Of a DNA stretch of 64,000 nt, positions 34,381 through 43,000 are shown in pieces. The position numbers were made by a program, and so were the translations under genes. The DNA comes from Sphagnum compactum (taxonomy: Eukaryota; Bryophyta; Sphagnopsida; Sphagnales). The stretch spans positions 8,928,001 through 8,992,000 of the forward strand of contig OZ234494.1 in NCBI GenBank assembly GCA_965153455.1, read 5' to 3'. The notes beneath the pieces were generated by a model. That model was given only the letters and a program-made list of their open reading frames with translations. It was not told where the DNA came from and did not search any database. The number at the start of each line of letters is the position of its first letter. Position 1 is the first letter of the stretch.

Positions 34381-34448
34381 ATACTATTCGTTTCTAATTC
34401 CCAATGTTGATGAATGTGTTAAACATTCATCAAAAGGATGAATAGTAT
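34381..34448 (+). promoter_or_regulatory. Nested inverted repeat near the LTR start
   Basis: Outer arms ATACTATTC (34381-34389) and GAATAGTAT (34440-34448) pair perfectly over 9 bp. Inner arms TGATGAATGT (34408-34417) and ACATTCATCA (34423-34432) pair over 10 bp around a 5-base loop. Nearly every LTR copy keeps it. Confidence 0.75.
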
Positions 34449-34494
34449 AGACATCCTTGTAGTTGTTAGGTTAGGGTTTAGAAGTGAAGAGTAC

Positions 34495-34634
34495 TTAGGG
34501 TTTGGCGGCGGCTAGGGTTAGGGTTAGGCGGCGGCTAGGTTTAGGGTTTGGTGGCGGCTAGGGTTAGGCGGCGGCTAGGGTTAGGGTTTGGTGGCGGCTA
34601 GGTTAGGGTTAAGTGGCGGCTACTTAGGGTTAGG
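34495..34634 (+). promoter_or_regulatory. Telobox-like / G-rich array upstream of the LTR TATA box
   Basis: Repeated units of about 27 bp, each with TAGGGTTAGGG or TAGGGTTTGG plus GGCGGC. The complement contains AAACCCTAA, the plant telo-box. Multiple GGG tracts could fold as a G-quadruplex. Unit number varies among copies. Confidence 0.65.
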
Positions 34635-34640
34635 AGATAT

Positions 34641-34647
34641 TATATAA
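34641..34647 (+). promoter_or_regulatory. Putative TATA box of the CopA1 5' LTR
   Basis: TATATAA follows the array in every CopA LTR that keeps this region. The 3' LTR counterpart is at 39723-39729. Confidence 0.6.
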
Positions 34648-34861
34648 TGGAGTGGTTTTGAGTTGTCTTTCATTCCTTCCTTTCATGGTTGTTGAGTGCA
34701 CATAGAACCTTCAAGCTTTGTTAGTTGTTGCAAGCCATAGTTTTATGATTGTAGCATTTGAAGCATACAACCTTTGTAATCTTCTTTTAGTTAATACAAT
34801 TGTTCCATTTCATGAACCTTGAGTGTTGCATTTCTTACTTGTATTCAAGTTGTTTCCAATA

Positions 34862-34875
34862 GGTTATGGGCCCAC
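34862..34875 (+). other. CopA1 primer binding site (anticodon-arm type)
   Basis: GGTTATGGGCCCAC touches the 5' LTR. Its complement GTGGGCCCATAACC equals the anticodon stem-loop of plant initiator tRNA-Met as I recall it (CAU anticodon within). No TGGTATCAGAGC-type site, which would pair with the tRNA 3' end, is present. Confidence 0.78.
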
Positions 34876-35531
34876 ACCAAGCAAGAGAAAGGACATTGTG
34901 TTAGAACAAGAAGTAGTGAAAGGTTTGAGCTTGTATTGCATAGGAAAAAGGAGAGAATCCTTTTGAGACAAGGTTCTTAGTTTGCAAAGGGAGAGAGAGT
35001 TCATTTCCAAGTGGTGGCATACAAGGAGCTTGCAACTTTTCCAAGTGAGTGGGAGGTGTGGAAGAGACTTCTTCAAAGTGTTGTAAGTTCTTAAGTGTGG
35101 AAGAGTGTTCTTCAAGTCTTTAAGTTTCAAGTTTGAAGTTCAAAAGTGTGAAAGAGAGTTCTTCAAGTTTTTGAGGTTTCCAACATTGAAGTTTGAGGTG
35201 TAAGAGAAGTTTTTCAAGTTTCTTGTAAGGTTTTTAGGAAACTTGTTTCGTTTAAGTTTTTTGAAAGTGTTTGCTTGTACAACATTGAAAGGGAGAATCC
35301 TTTTGAGGGAAGGCTTTTAGTTTGCAAGGTTGCAAAGAGAATAGTCTTACAAGTGAGTGAGAGGTGTGGAAGAGATTTCTTCAAGGTGTTATAAGTTTTT
35401 CAAGTGTGAAAAACTTGTTTTTGAAAGTATCAAGGTTTTCCAAGTGAAAGTGTTTGGAAGATAGTTCTTTTAGTTGTTGAAAACTTCAACTTTCAAGTTT
35501 GAGAGTGTTTGTTGTAGCATTTGTGTTCAAA

Positions 35532-38500
35532 ATGTCTTCTTTTCAAATGGAGTCCTTGAAAGTCATGGAGAAGTTTGATGGTGGCAACTTTCACCTTTGG
35601 AAGTTCAAAATGCGCATGATGCTTTCCAAACATGGGCTTTGGAAATTTGTTGATGGGAGTGCCACCTTGCCAAGTGAAGAAGTTGCAAGGGCCGATTACA
35701 ACGAAAAAGAGACCAAGGCTTTTGCATTGCTTTGCGAACATCTCACGGATGCCCAACTTGCACACATTCAATATTGTGACAATGTGAGAAGTGCGTGGGA
35801 GGCTCTTTGTGGTGTGCATGAAGCTAAGACCATTGGCAACAAGTTGTTCCTTCGAAGGAGATTCTTCACCATCAAAATGCAAGAAGGAGATGACATGCTT
35901 GTGCACATCAACACGGTGAAAGCCCTTGCGGACCAACTACGTTCCATCGAGGTGAACATTACGGATGAAGATGTTTACATGGTACTCCTCATGAGCCTTC
36001 CTCCATCCTTTGATAACTTAGTCACAAGCTTGGAGTCCATGTCCACGAAAGATGTAGACCTTCAATTCGTTGTAGCAAGGTTGCTTCACGAAGTGTCCAA
36101 AAGAAAAGAATGTGAGAATTCCGAGACTACCGCATTAGTGAACAAAACTCACAAGCCAAATGAGAAGCTTTGCTTTTATTGTAAGAAACCCGGACATTTT
36201 GTGAGAAATTGTTTGAAGAAGAAAAATGATGAAAAAGAAAAAGTTAATCAAGCTTGTGAAGATCACGAACAAATGTTTATTGCGGCATTGAGTGCCAATG
36301 ATCATACCACGAATGATTGGATTGTCGATTCGGGTGCAACGCAACACATGACATTCGAACAAGAATGGTTTACCACGTACGAGCGCATTTCCCCAAGGAG
36401 GGTGTTCATGGGCGATGACACCGTTTTGGAGGCCATTGGCAAGGGGAGCATCAAAGCCACATTGCAAGTGGGAGGCCAATTGACACACACAACCATCACC
36501 CAAGTTCTTCATGTTCCAAAAATGAAGAATAATCTCATTTCGGTGAGCAAACTCATTTCGGAAGGTTTCAAAGTGGAGTTTGACAAGGATGGTTGTAAGG
36601 TCAACGACGCTCGAGGAGTTGTTGTGGCGCAAGCACGAAGGGACAAGAACTTGTACCTTCTTAATGTGAAGGTGCGTAAGGACATGGCACACATTGCAAA
36701 TTCTTTGGAGGAAAGTGCGATGCTTTGGCATGAAAGACTTGGCCATCTCAACATGGCAAGCCTTAAGGAATTAGATGCCATGGTGGATGGCATGAATTTG
36801 AAAGAAGTGCCGTTGCATCACATTTGTGAAGGATGCGTCAAAGGCAAACATCAAAGAACATCATTTCCCAAGGACGGAGCAACGAGGGCTTCACAACTTT
36901 TGGAGATTGTGCACACCGATGTGTGCGGGCCAATGAAGACTACATCCCATGGTGGAGCGCGATACTTTCTCACTTTCATTGACGATTTCTCAAGGAAAAC
37001 TCATGTCTATCTTTTGAAGGCCAAAGGAGAAGCGTTTGAAAAGTTCAAACAATACAAGGCCTTGGTGGAGAACGAAATTGGTCACAAAATCAAAGTGCTG
37101 CGTTCCGACAACGGAGGAGAATTTGTGTCTAAAAAATTTGACGCATTTCTTGCGGAATGTGGAATTCAACGACAAACAAGTGCGCCCTATTCCCCACAAC
37201 AAAACGGTGTTGCGGAACGTGCCAATAGAACCATCATGGAATGTGCAAGAAGCATGATTCTTGCACAAGGGTTGGAACTTCAATTTTGGGGCGAAGCGGT
37301 GAACACGGCGGTGTACATCAAAAATCGATGTCCAACCAAGGCTCTTGATTCCAAGACCCCTCAAGAAGCGTGGAGTGGTAGGAAACCCGATGTGTCCCAT
37401 TTGAGAGTTTTTGGTTGTAAGGCCTTTGCACATGTCCCCGATGAGAAGAGGACCAAATTAGAGTCCAAGTCCATGCCTTGTGTGTTTTTAGGATATTACG
37501 AAGGCACCAAAGCGTATCGCTTGATGTGTGTGAAAACCAAGAGAATCATCAAAAGTAGAGATGTTGTGTTCATTGAAAGGTCAAAGGAAATAGGTGGTGT
37601 ACCTCATCTTGAGAAAGAAGAAAATGTAGTTGTGCATGAAGAAGTTGAGCGAGAAGAACCATTGGCCTTTAGTCAAGATAGACCTTTGAGTGAAACAAGA
37701 ATGGAAGGTGTGCAAAGTGAATCCACACCAAGTTCTTCATCTGAAGAGGAATTTGTTGTTTCCAATGACAACCCATCTTGTGAACCTTCACAAGATATTG
37801 CGAGGGAAAGACCTCAAAGGCAACGAAGGGAATGGCCTCGGGATTGGTGGATTGCTACCAAAGAGGTGGAGCGCGCCACCGTTGCATTTTTGGAGGAGCC
37901 CCAAAATATTGAAGAAGCATTGACATGTGAAAATTCCAAGGAGTGGGAGTGTGCGATGCGAGAAGAATATGATTCCCTCATGACAAACAACACATGGACT
38001 TTGGTACCACTTCCCGCCGGTAGGAAACCCGTTTCTTGCAAATGGGTGTTCAAAATCAAACAAGGCGCAAATGGGGAAGTGGAACGCTACAAGGCTAGAT
38101 TAGTAGCAAGAGGTTTTACTCAAACCTACGGAGTGGATTACAACGAAACTTTTGCGCCGGTCGCAAAATTTGCATCTATTCGTTGTATTCTTGCATTGGC
38201 GGCCTTGGAAGACATGGAGATCCATCAAATGGACGTGAAAACCGCATTTCTCAATGGCGAGCTTGAAGAGGAGATTTACATGGAGCAACCTCAAGGGTTC
38301 GTGCACCAAGGAGGTGAACATCTCGTGTGTAAGCTTCAGAAGTCCTTGTATGGTTTGAAACAATCTCCGAGGGCATGGAATCAAAAGTTAGATGCGTTTC
38401 TCAAAAGCATTGAATTTATCAAGAGTGAGGCGGATCCTAGTGTGTACGTTGCACAAGTGGGAGATGTGAAGTTTTTCATTGTGGTCTATGTGGACGACCT

Positions 38501-39446
38501 CATTTTGGTGTGCAACGATCAAAACAAACTTTTACAAATCAAAGAGGAATTGAGTCAAAAGTTTGAAATGAAGGACCTCGGGGAGTTGCATTTCTTTTTG
38601 GGGATGGAGGTGGAAAGGAATCGTGATGAAAGACTCCTACGCATCAACCAAATCAAATACCTCAAGGAAATATTGAAGCGGTTTCGAATGGAAGAATGTA
38701 AGCCCATTGGAGTTCCATTGGATCCCAAGGTGAAGTTACAAAGGAATGCGAATGGAAATGATGAATCAAAGGGATTCCCATATCAACAAGCGGTTGGGTC
38801 TTTGATGTATGCCATGTTGTGCACACGACCCGACTTGGCATACCCAATAAGCGTGTTGAGTCAACACATGGCGAACCCTAACATGGAGCATTGGATGGCC
38901 GTCAAACGAATCTTTCGATATTTGCAAGGTACATTGCAAATGAAATTACAATTCGGTGGAACACCATCCAAGGAAGTTCTTGGATATTGTGATGCGGATT
39001 GGGGTGGTGATCTTGAAGATAGGAGGTCCACCACAGGGTTTGTTTTCATGATTGGAGGTGGAGCGATTTCTTGGAGTAGCAAACGACAACCCACAATAGC
39101 ATTGTCCACCACGGAGGCGGAATACATGGCGAACACGCAAGCCACAAAAGAAGCCGTATGGATAACAAAATTGATGATGGATTTGGGATACATGGAGGAG
39201 AAGAAAATGATGGTGATTCGATGCGACAATCAAGGTGCGATATCATTGACCAAGAATCCCACTCACCATGCACGAACAAAACACATTGATGTACAACATC
39301 ATTTTGTTCGAGAACGAGTTGAAAATGGAGAAGTTGGATTTGAATATTGTCCAACGGAACACATGGTGGCGGATGTCCTTACTAAGGCATTATCTAAAGA
39401 ACGACATCATAAGTTGATAAACATGTTCGGATTAGAAACTTCATAG
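35532..39446 (+). CDS. CopA1 gag-pol polyprotein, complete
   Basis: A single 1304-residue frame from the ATG at 35532 (MSSFQMESLK); an in-frame ATG 33 bp upstream exists, but the start used here is shared with all sister copies. Order: gag; zinc knuckle CFYCKKPGHFVRNC (about 214-227); aspartic protease DSGATQHM (Asp about 266); WHERLGHLN and CEGC zinc region (His about 400); integrase core with Asp 463 (HTDVCGPM), Asp 526 (SDNGGEF) and Glu 562 (NGVAERAN), a DD35E spacing; Ser/Glu-rich linker; reverse transcriptase with [18 protein letters not shown] and YVDDL (988-989); RNase H with GYCDADW (1154), STTEAEY (1195) and RCDNQGA (1232). The order integrase before reverse transcriptase defines Ty1/copia. 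The TAG stop lies in the polypurine tract. Confidence 0.97.
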   Translation: MSSFQMESLKVMEKFDGGNFHLWKFKMRMMLSKHGLWKFVDGSATLPSEEVARADYNEKETKAFALLCEHLTDAQLAHIQYCDNVRSAWEALCGVHEAKTIGNKLFLRRRFFTIKMQEGDDMLVHINTVKALADQLRSIEVNITDEDVYMVLLMSLPPSFDNLVTSLESMSTKDVDLQFVVARLLHEVSKRKECENSETTALVNKTHKPNEKLCFYCKKPGHFVRNCLKKKNDEKEKVNQACEDHEQMFIAALSANDHTTNDWIVDSGATQHMTFEQEWFTTYERISPRRVFMGDDTVLEAIGKGSIKATLQVGGQLTHTTITQVLHVPKMKNNLISVSKLISEGFKVEFDKDGCKVNDARGVVVAQARRDKNLYLLNVKVRKDMAHIANSLEESAMLWHERLGHLNMASLKELDAMVDGMNLKEVPLHHICEGCVKGKHQRTSFPKDGATRASQLLEIVHTDVCGPMKTTSHGGARYFLTFIDDFSRKTHVYLLKAKGEAFEKFKQYKALVENEIGHKIKVLRSDNGGEFVSKKFDAFLAECGIQRQTSAPYSPQQNGVAERANRTIMECARSMILAQGLELQFWGEAVNTAVYIKNRCPTKALDSKTPQEAWSGRKPDVSHLRVFGCKAFAHVPDEKRTKLESKSMPCVFLGYYEGTKAYRLMCVKTKRIIKSRDVVFIERSKEIGGVPHLEKEENVVVHEEVEREEPLAFSQDRPLSETRMEGVQSESTPSSSSEEEFVVSNDNPSCEPSQDIARERPQRQRREWPRDWWIATKEVERATVAFLEEPQNIEEALTCENSKEWECAMREEYDSLMTNNTWTLVPLPAGRKPVSCKWVFKIKQGANGEVERYKARLVARGFTQTYGVDYNETFAPVAKFASIRCILALAALEDMEIHQMDVKTAFLNGELEEEIYMEQPQGFVHQGGEHLVCKLQKSLYGLKQSPRAWNQKLDAFLKSIEFIKSEADPSVYVAQVGDVKFFIVVYVDDLILVCNDQNKLLQIKEELSQKFEMKDLGELHFFLGMEVERNRDERLLRINQIKYLKEILKRFRMEECKPIGVPLDPKVKLQRNANGNDESKGFPYQQAVGSLMYAMLCTRPDLAYPISVLSQHMANPNMEHWMAVKRIFRYLQGTLQMKLQFGGTPSKEVLGYCDADWGGDLEDRRSTTGFVFMIGGGAISWSSKRQPTIALSTTEAEYMANTQATKEAVWITKLMMDLGYMEEKKMMVIRCDNQGAISLTKNPTHHARTKHIDVQHHFVRERVENGEVGFEYCPTEHMVADVLTKALSKERHHKLINMFGLETS

Positions 39447-39454
39447 AGTGGGAG
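39445..39454 (+). other. CopA1 polypurine tract
   Basis: AGAGTGGGAG directly before the 3' LTR, expected to prime plus-strand synthesis. It overlaps the pol stop codon. Confidence 0.8.
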
Positions 39455-39943
39455 TGTTAGAAATACTATTCGTTTCTAATTCCCAATGTTGATGAATGTG
39501 TTAAACATTCATCAAAAGGATGAATAGTATAGACATCCTTGTAGTTGTTAGGTTAGGGTTTAGAAGTGAAGAGTACTTAGGGTTTGGCGGCGGCTAGGGT
39601 TAGGGTTAGGCGGCGGCTAGGTTTAGGGTTTGGTGGCGGCTAGGGTTAGGCGGCGGCTAGGGTTAGGGTTTGGTGGCGGCTAGGTTAGGGTTAAGTGGCG
39701 GCTACTTAGGGTTAGGAGATATTATATAATGGAGTGGTTTTGAGTTGTCTTTCATTCCTTCCTTTCATGGTTGTTGAGTGCACATAGAACCTTCAAGCTT
39801 TGTTAGTTGTTGCAAGCCATAGTTTTATGATTGTAGCATTTGAAGCATACAACCTTTGTAATCTTCTTTTAGTTAATACAATTGTTCCATTTCATGAACC
39901 TTGAGTGTTGCATTTCTTACTTGTATTCAAGTTGTTTCCAATA
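39455..39943 (+). repeat. CopA1 3' LTR
   Basis: 489 bp, no difference seen from 34373-34861. It is followed by the AGAAC duplication. Confidence 0.96.
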
Positions 39944-39948
39944 AGAAC

Positions 39949-41044
39949 ATGTCAATGCGTTGGTACCATGCTCTCGGTGATTGTTTGAGCCCGTACAACG
40001 ACTTCTTCAACTTACACACGAGGTGTTGCTTGCCATCTTGCACGAATCCTTGCGGTTGGTCCATGTAGATGTCCTCCTCCAATTCCCCATTCAAGAATGC
40101 AGTCTTCACGTCCATTTGGTGGATCTCCAAGTCCATGGCGGCTCCAATTGCAAGCATGCATCTAATGGTGGTGAACTTGGCCACCGGGGCAAATGTCTCA
40201 TTGAAGTCCACACCCTCAACTTGAGAGTACCCCTTGGCCACCAACCTTGCCTTGTGCCTCACGATGTGGCCCGATGCATCCCTTTTTGTGCGAAACACCC
40301 ACTTGCATCCCACACTCTTGCGATCCTTTGGAAGAGGCACCAACTCCCACGTGCCATTGGCCATGAGTGAGCCATACTCCTCTTGCATGGCCGCCTCCCA
40401 CTTGCTTGCATCCTCCGAACGCAGTGCATCACACAAATTCAATGGATCATCAAGACAAGCAACATTAGCACGTTCCACATCTTGTTGGGGTAGGATGTGG
40501 TTCTTCCACCATTCTCCAAGCGGTCGCCGCTCCCTCAAGGGGTACTTACTCTCCTCCGAGGGCTGCCCCTCTTGTTCACCACTTGTGCTTGCATCTTTAG
40601 ATGGTGTTGAAGGTGTTGATGAACACCGTGGGGTTGGCGGTGCCTCTTGATTGCTTAGATCTTCTTTGGCATCACTTACGCCCTCATCATCATCCACACA
40701 TGGCGATTTGGAAGATGTGTCCACAATCACCACATTAGGGGTCTCATTTCTCCCACTTGGACGCATCTTCAAATCATTGCTGACACTAGTGCTATCCTCC
40801 ATGAACTCAACATCCCTACACTTGATGATCTTTTTGGATTGCACACACATAAGCCTATATGCCTTGGTGCCTTCACAATACCCAAGAAACAAGCATTTTG
40901 TGCCCTTTGCATCAAGCTTACTCCTCTTCTCGTCCGGCACCATGGCATACGCAATGCATCCAAACACACGCATGTGTGAAATGCAAGGCTTTCTCCCACT
41001 CCACGCTTCCTCGAGTGTGATGGACGGCAACGCCCTTGATGGAC
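39949..41044 (-). pseudogene. CopB integrase C-part and reverse transcriptase N-part
   Basis: On the minus strand from about 41030: LEEAWSGRKPCISHMRVFGC, the FLGYCEGTKAYRLMC segment, a Ser/Pro/Glu-rich linker, YPLRERRPLGEWW, then reverse transcriptase with [49 protein letters not shown] and SLYGLKQSPRAWYQRIDMF. The frame is open up to the CopA1 insertion, where it runs into CopA1 LTR sequence. It belongs with 33265-34372 on the far side. The right end is a break to CopA3 protease sequence near 41044. Confidence 0.92.
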
Positions 41045-41940
41045 CAAAATAGTGTCATCGCCCATGAACCCCCCTCCTTGGGGGAATGCGCTCGTTCGTC
41101 GTAAAGCATTCTTGTTCGAAGGTCATGTATTGTGTTGCACCGGAATCGACAATCCAATCATACGTGGTATGATCATTGGCAATCAATGCGGCAACAAACA
41201 TTTTCTCGTGATCTTCACAAGCTTGATTAGCTTTTTCTTTTTCATCATTTTTCTTCTTTAAATAATTTCTCACAAAATGTCCAGGTTTCTTACGATAGAA
41301 ACAAAGCTTTTCATTTGACTTGTGAGTTTTGTTCACTAATGCGGTAGTTTCGGAACTTTCACATTCTTTTCTTTTGGACACTTCGTGAAGCAACCTTGCT
41401 ACAATGAATTGAAGGTCTACATCTTTTGTGGGCATGGACTCCAGCTCATGACTAAGTTATCAAAGCATGGAGGAAGGCTCATGAGGAGTACCATGTAAAC
41501 ATCTACATCCGTAATGTTCACTTCAATGGAACGTAGTTGGTCTGCAAGGGCCTTCACCGTGTTAATGTGCACAAGCATGTCATCTCCTTCTTGCATTTTG
41601 ATGGTGAAGAATCTCCTTCGAAGGAACAACTTGTTTCCAATTGTCTTAGTTTCATGCACACCGTAAAGAGCCTCCCAAGCACTTTTCACATTATTACAAT
41701 ATTGAATGTGTGCAAGTTGGGCATCTGTGAGATGTTCACAAAGCAATGCTTTGCCTTCGTCTCTTTTTCGTTGTAATCGGGCCTTGCAACTTCTTCACTT
41801 GGCAAGATGGCACTCCCATCAATAAATTTTCAAAGCCCATGTTTAGAAAGCATTATGCGCATTTTGAACTTCCAAAGGTGAAAGTTGCCACCATCAAACT
41901 TTTCCATGACTTTTAAGGACTCCATTTGAAAAGAAGACAT
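41045..41940 (-). pseudogene. CopA3 gag-protease, frameshifted
   Basis: Gag starts at the ATG at 41940. The frame is broken near 41760 and again near 41445 (a lost base at the MSTKDVDL region). Visible: LCEHLTDAQLAHIQYC, FFTIKMQEGDDML, the zinc knuckle as CFYRKKPGHFVRNY, in which Cys 2 and Cys 4 are both replaced, and DWIVDSGATQYMTF with the protease active site kept. The left end is the CopB junction. Confidence 0.88.
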
Positions 41941-42520
41941 TTTGAACACAAATGCTACAACAAGCACTCTCCCAAAAGATCGAAAGCTTTGGAAAAAATG
42001 GTTGACACCTAACGTAAACTTGAAAATCTAACATTTGCAAATCTTTTATTGTACAAGCTTGAAATTGCAACAATGGGAAGAACTTTCTTTAACACATTTG
42101 AATGTTGACACTTTCAACAACTCGAAATCTTCTTTTTCACACACCTTAAACTTTCAACAAATCGAAGAACTCTCCTCCACACACCTCAAACTTTCAACGA
42201 ATCGAAGAACTCTCTTCCACACACCTTAAACTTTCAACGACTTGAAGAACTATCTTCCGCACACTTTCTCAAACTTGAAGAACTCTCTTTCACACACTTT
42301 CTCAAACTTGAAAAACAAGTTTTGCACGCTTGAAAAACTTACAACACTTTGAAGAAATCTTCTCTTCCACACCTGCCACTCATTTGGAAATGAACTCACA
42401 CTCTCTTTGCAACCTTGCAAACTAAAAATCTTCCCTCAAAGGATTCTCCCTTTCTATGCCATACAAGCTAAACCTTTGACTACTTCTTGTTCTAACACAG
42501 TGTCCTTTCTCTTGCTTGGT
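41941..42520 (-). repeat. CopA3 leader with GAGAGTTCTTC-type repeats
   Basis: Untranslated leader between primer site and gag. Several ~40-bp units with GAAGAACTCTC and CTTTCAAC(G/A)A on the plus strand (about 42105-42330) correspond to the phased repeats at 6934-7133. Confidence 0.75.
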
Positions 42521-42534
42521 GTGGGCCCATAACC
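42521..42534 (-). other. CopA3 primer binding site
   Basis: GGTTATGGGCCCAC on the minus strand, directly beside the 5' LTR. Confidence 0.72.
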
Positions 42535-42995
42535 TATTGGAAACAACTTGAAATGCAAGCAAGAAATGAAACACTCAAGGTTCATGAAATGGAACGATTG
42601 TATTAAATAACAATAATCACAAAGGTTGTATGCTTCAAATGCTACAATCACAAAACTATGGCTTGCAATAACTAACAAAGCTTGAAGGTTCTATGTGCAC
42701 TCAAAACCATGAAAGGAGAGAATGAAAGACTCCTCAAAACCACTCCAATATATACTATATTCTAACCCTAAAGTAGCCGCCACTTAACCCTAACCTAGCC
42801 GCCGCTTAACCCTAGTCGCCACCAAACCTTAACCGTACCGCCGCCAAGCCCTAAGTAGCCTCCACTTCCAAACCCTAACTACCACTATTTAATTTAACTT
42901 AACTACTATAAGGATGTGAATACTATTCATCCATTTGATGAATGTTTCACACATTCATCAACATTTGGAATTAGAAACGAACAGTATTTGTAACA
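42535..42995 (-). repeat. CopA3 5' LTR (461 bp)
   Basis: Fewer array units than its partner at 30536-31037. Its outermost end reads TGTTAC in place of TGTTAG. Followed by AATTT. Confidence 0.88.
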
Positions 42996-43000
42996 AATTT

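Larger units (their letters stand above)
34373..34861 (+). repeat. CopA1 5' LTR
   Basis: 489 bp. Parts in order: terminal nested hairpin (34381-34448), G-rich telobox-like array (about 34495-34634), TATA segment (34641-34647), then the probable transcribed R-U5 part to CCAATA. Confidence 0.96.
34373..39943 (+). mobile_element. Intact CopA1 copia retrotransposon
   Basis: A 5571-bp element with two 489-bp LTRs (34373-34861 and 39455-39943) in which I found no difference by eye, target duplication AGAAC (34368-34372 and 39944-39948), primer site, leader, one uninterrupted gag-pol frame, and polypurine tract. It sits in the reverse transcriptase region of CopB. Identical LTRs mean insertion very recently in evolutionary terms. 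Every catalytic motif of protease, integrase, reverse transcriptase and RNase H is present, so it may be able to move on its own. LTR ends are TG and TA rather than TG and CA. Confidence 0.97.
32860..41044 (-). mobile_element. 3' half of a CopB element, interrupted by CopA1
   Basis: The CopB 3' LTR (32860-33262) sits next to its polypurine stretch and RNase H. Coding runs from 33263 to 34372, is interrupted by CopA1 with duplication AGAAC, and continues at 39949 to about 41044 in the integrase C-part. The junction sequences on both sides of CopA1 join into one reading (IDMF before, THEGFSRSQVDHSLYVKQ after). The 5' LTR, gag, protease and integrase N-part are absent. Confidence 0.85.
30536..42995 (-). 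mobile_element. CopA3 copia element containing nested CopB and CopA1
   Basis: The 3' LTR (30536-31037, 502 bp) and 5' LTR (42535-42995, 461 bp) lie on the minus strand, share the diagnostic CATCCATTTGATG and CCACTATTTAA variants, and are flanked by AATTT on both outer sides (30531-30535 and 42996-43000). CopA3 pol (RNase H, reverse transcriptase) occupies 31046-32856 and CopA3 gag-protease 41045-41940. Between them lies a CopB element, itself interrupted by CopA1. CopA3 integrase is missing, and so is the CopB 5' half, so one deletion probably removed both. Size differences between the LTRs come mainly from array units. Confidence 0.78.

Noticed and set aside
34495-34634. CRISPR-like regular repeats
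   Set aside because: Units are imperfect and directly adjacent with no unique spacers, in a plant retrotransposon promoter.
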